DNA from: an uncultured Collinsella sp.
GTDB lineage: Bacteria; Actinomycetota; Coriobacteriia; Coriobacteriales; Coriobacteriaceae
DNA length: 5,846 bases
Direction of reading: 5' to 3'
Assembly: GCA_938023905.1 (NCBI GenBank)
Contig: CALJCO010000103.1
Coordinates: forward strand, 1-5,846
A program made the translations under genes and the position numbers. This document shows positions 4,860 to 5,846 of this stretch, piece after piece (position 1 is the first letter of the stretch; each line of letters starts with the position of its first letter). The notes under the pieces were generated by a model, which did no database searches, had not been told where the DNA came from, and saw nothing but the letters and a program-made list of their open reading frames with translations.

Positions 4860-5846
4860 TTAGTCAAACAAACTCGGCATGTCATTTTCCTTCATGAGGG
4901 CGCCGGCGGAGGGCAGGCTCTGCGCGGTGAACTTCTCGGCCGAGACGCCGGCGCCAAGGATTTCCTCGGTCGTGCCGACGGTGGTGACCGAGCGGCCCTT
5001 CTTGGCCGTAAAGGCCTGGACGCCCTGCGTGTTGGTGGTCGTCTTGGTCTTGAGCAGCGACGTGTTGAAGTTCATCAAACGATAGTCGCTCGAGACCAGC
5101 GCGATGTCGCGATCTTCCTTGAGCACCTGCGCATACAGCAGCTTGCTGCCGCCGTAGATGGCGTTCTTAAGGCGCTTGCGGTTGGTCTTGGTAGCGTATC
5201 CAGAAAGCGCGACACGCACCACGCGGCCGTTCTCAAAGACGAACAGCACGTCGGCCTTGTAGTCCTCGGGGTCGATGACCCAGATGACGCTCTCGTCGGG
5301 TTCCATCTCAAGATCGGTCGGAAGGTACGAGCCCAGCTGGGCCGACTTGGTGTCCTCAAACGCCGCGACCTTGCACTTGTACACCTGGCTCTTGTTGGTA
5401 AAGACCAGCAGCTCGTGGGTGTTGGAGGACGGGAACTCGATAAAGGGTTTGTCGCCGTCCTTGTACTTGAGCGTGGTCGCCTTCTTGAGCACGCGGTCCG
5501 TCATCTTCTTTAGGTAGCCATCGCGCGAGAGCATGATGGTGACCGGGTACTCCTCGACCTCGGGCTCCAAGCTTACCTCGATAACCTCATGGGGCTCGAT
5601 CCTGCCCGTGCGGCGCGGCATCACGTACTTCTTGTTGACCGCTGCTAGCTCGTCGCTGATGACCTTCTTGATGTTCTCCTCGCTGGAGAGGATCTCCTCA
5701 AGCTCGGCAATCTCGCCCTCAAGCTTGGCAATGTCCTTGGTGCGGTTGAGGATGTACTCCTCGTTGATGTTGCGCAGCTTCAACTCGGCCACGAACTCCG
5801 CCTGTACCTCGTCGATGCCGAAGCCCTTCATGAGGTTCGGCACAAC
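4860..5846 (-). CDS. Type IIA DNA topoisomerase subunit A (ParC/GyrA-like), C-terminal part
   Basis: The last 328 codons of a topoisomerase A subunit; the start lies beyond the right edge. The visible part opens in the C-gate region (MKGFGIDEVQAEFVAEL, then LRNINEEYILNR), followed by a charged coiled-coil segment (KLEGEIAELEEILSSEENIKK) and the link PRRTGRI. The rest, from about residue 95, is a series of beta-pinwheel blades such as VTIMLSRDGYLKKMT, HELLVFTNKSQVYKCKV and DVLFVFENGRVVRVALSGY. It ends in DMPSLFD. The QRRGGKG GyrA box that gyrase uses to wrap DNA is not seen in the visible blades, so a decatenating topoisomerase IV-like A subunit (ParC-like, as found in Clostridia and relatives) is more likely than classical GyrA. 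The GTG at 5843..5841 is an internal valine, as the frame stays open to 5846. Base composition is ordinary for the window. Confidence 0.93.
   Translation of the reverse strand, partial: VVPNLMKGFGIDEVQAEFVAELKLRNINEEYILNRTKDIAKLEGEIAELEEILSSEENIKKVISDELAAVNKKYVMPRRTGRIEPHEVIEVSLEPEVEEYPVTIMLSRDGYLKKMTDRVLKKATTLKYKDGDKPFIEFPSSNTHELLVFTNKSQVYKCKVAAFEDTKSAQLGSYLPTDLEMEPDESVIWVIDPEDYKADVLFVFENGRVVRVALSGYATKTNRKRLKNAIYGGSKLLYAQVLKEDRDIALVSSDYRLMNFNTSLLKTKTTTNTQGVQAFTAKKGRSVTTVGTTEEILGAGVSAEKFTAQSLPSAGALMKENDMPSLFD

Noticed and set aside
5841..5843. GTG as the start of the topoisomerase subunit
   Set aside because: The frame continues in the same register to the window edge, and the sequence begins mid-domain in the C-gate region. 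Type IIA A subunits are over 700 residues long.

Overview
The window looks like a piece of chromosome from a high-G+C, Gram-positive gut anaerobe, most likely a Coriobacteriia member such as Collinsella or a relative. That placement is an inference. It rests on sampled lines of about 60-67% G+C in most genes, strong GGAGG-type ribosome binding sites, and a Clostridia/Actinobacteria-type ParC-like topoisomerase subunit. No marker gene settles it.

Layout. Positions 1-1857 (minus strand) hold a tight cluster of three consecutive Sir2-family genes, transcribed leftward. The first (892-1857, GTG start) is a nearly complete class M sirtuin (SirTM-type) with its zinc cysteines and a Gln where ordinary sirtuins have the catalytic His. 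The second (190-888) is a shrunken paralogue that has lost the zinc module. The third (starting at 202 and running off the left edge) begins inside the end of the second. Divergently transcribed at 2001-2555 (plus) is a TetR-family regulator. The gap between it and the sirtuins contains an imperfect 20-bp palindrome that covers a TATAAT box facing the sirtuin operon, which makes it a convincing candidate operator. A 204-bp intergenic stretch with several interlocking inverted repeats follows, then a small flavodoxin-fold protein with an Isf-like cysteine cluster (2760-3290).

After an A+T-rich gap comes a DUF4143-type ATPase (3471-4760, plus) of visibly lower G+C (about half), probably an accessory or horizontally acquired gene. 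A strong 16-bp GC-rich hairpin lies between it and the convergent 3' end of a ParC/GyrA-like topoisomerase A subunit (4860 to beyond 5846, minus).

Working together: the best-supported functional unit is TetR regulator plus three-sirtuin operon. Established class M sirtuins are protein ADP-ribosyltransferases, usually encoded beside a macrodomain hydrolase, GcvH-L and a lipoate ligase. None of those partners is visible here. Two additional divergent Sir2-like paralogues are present instead, which is the most unusual aspect of the window. The flavoprotein, the ATPase and the topoisomerase look like independent transcription units. No tRNA, rRNA, CRISPR array, insertion sequence or replication origin was seen.
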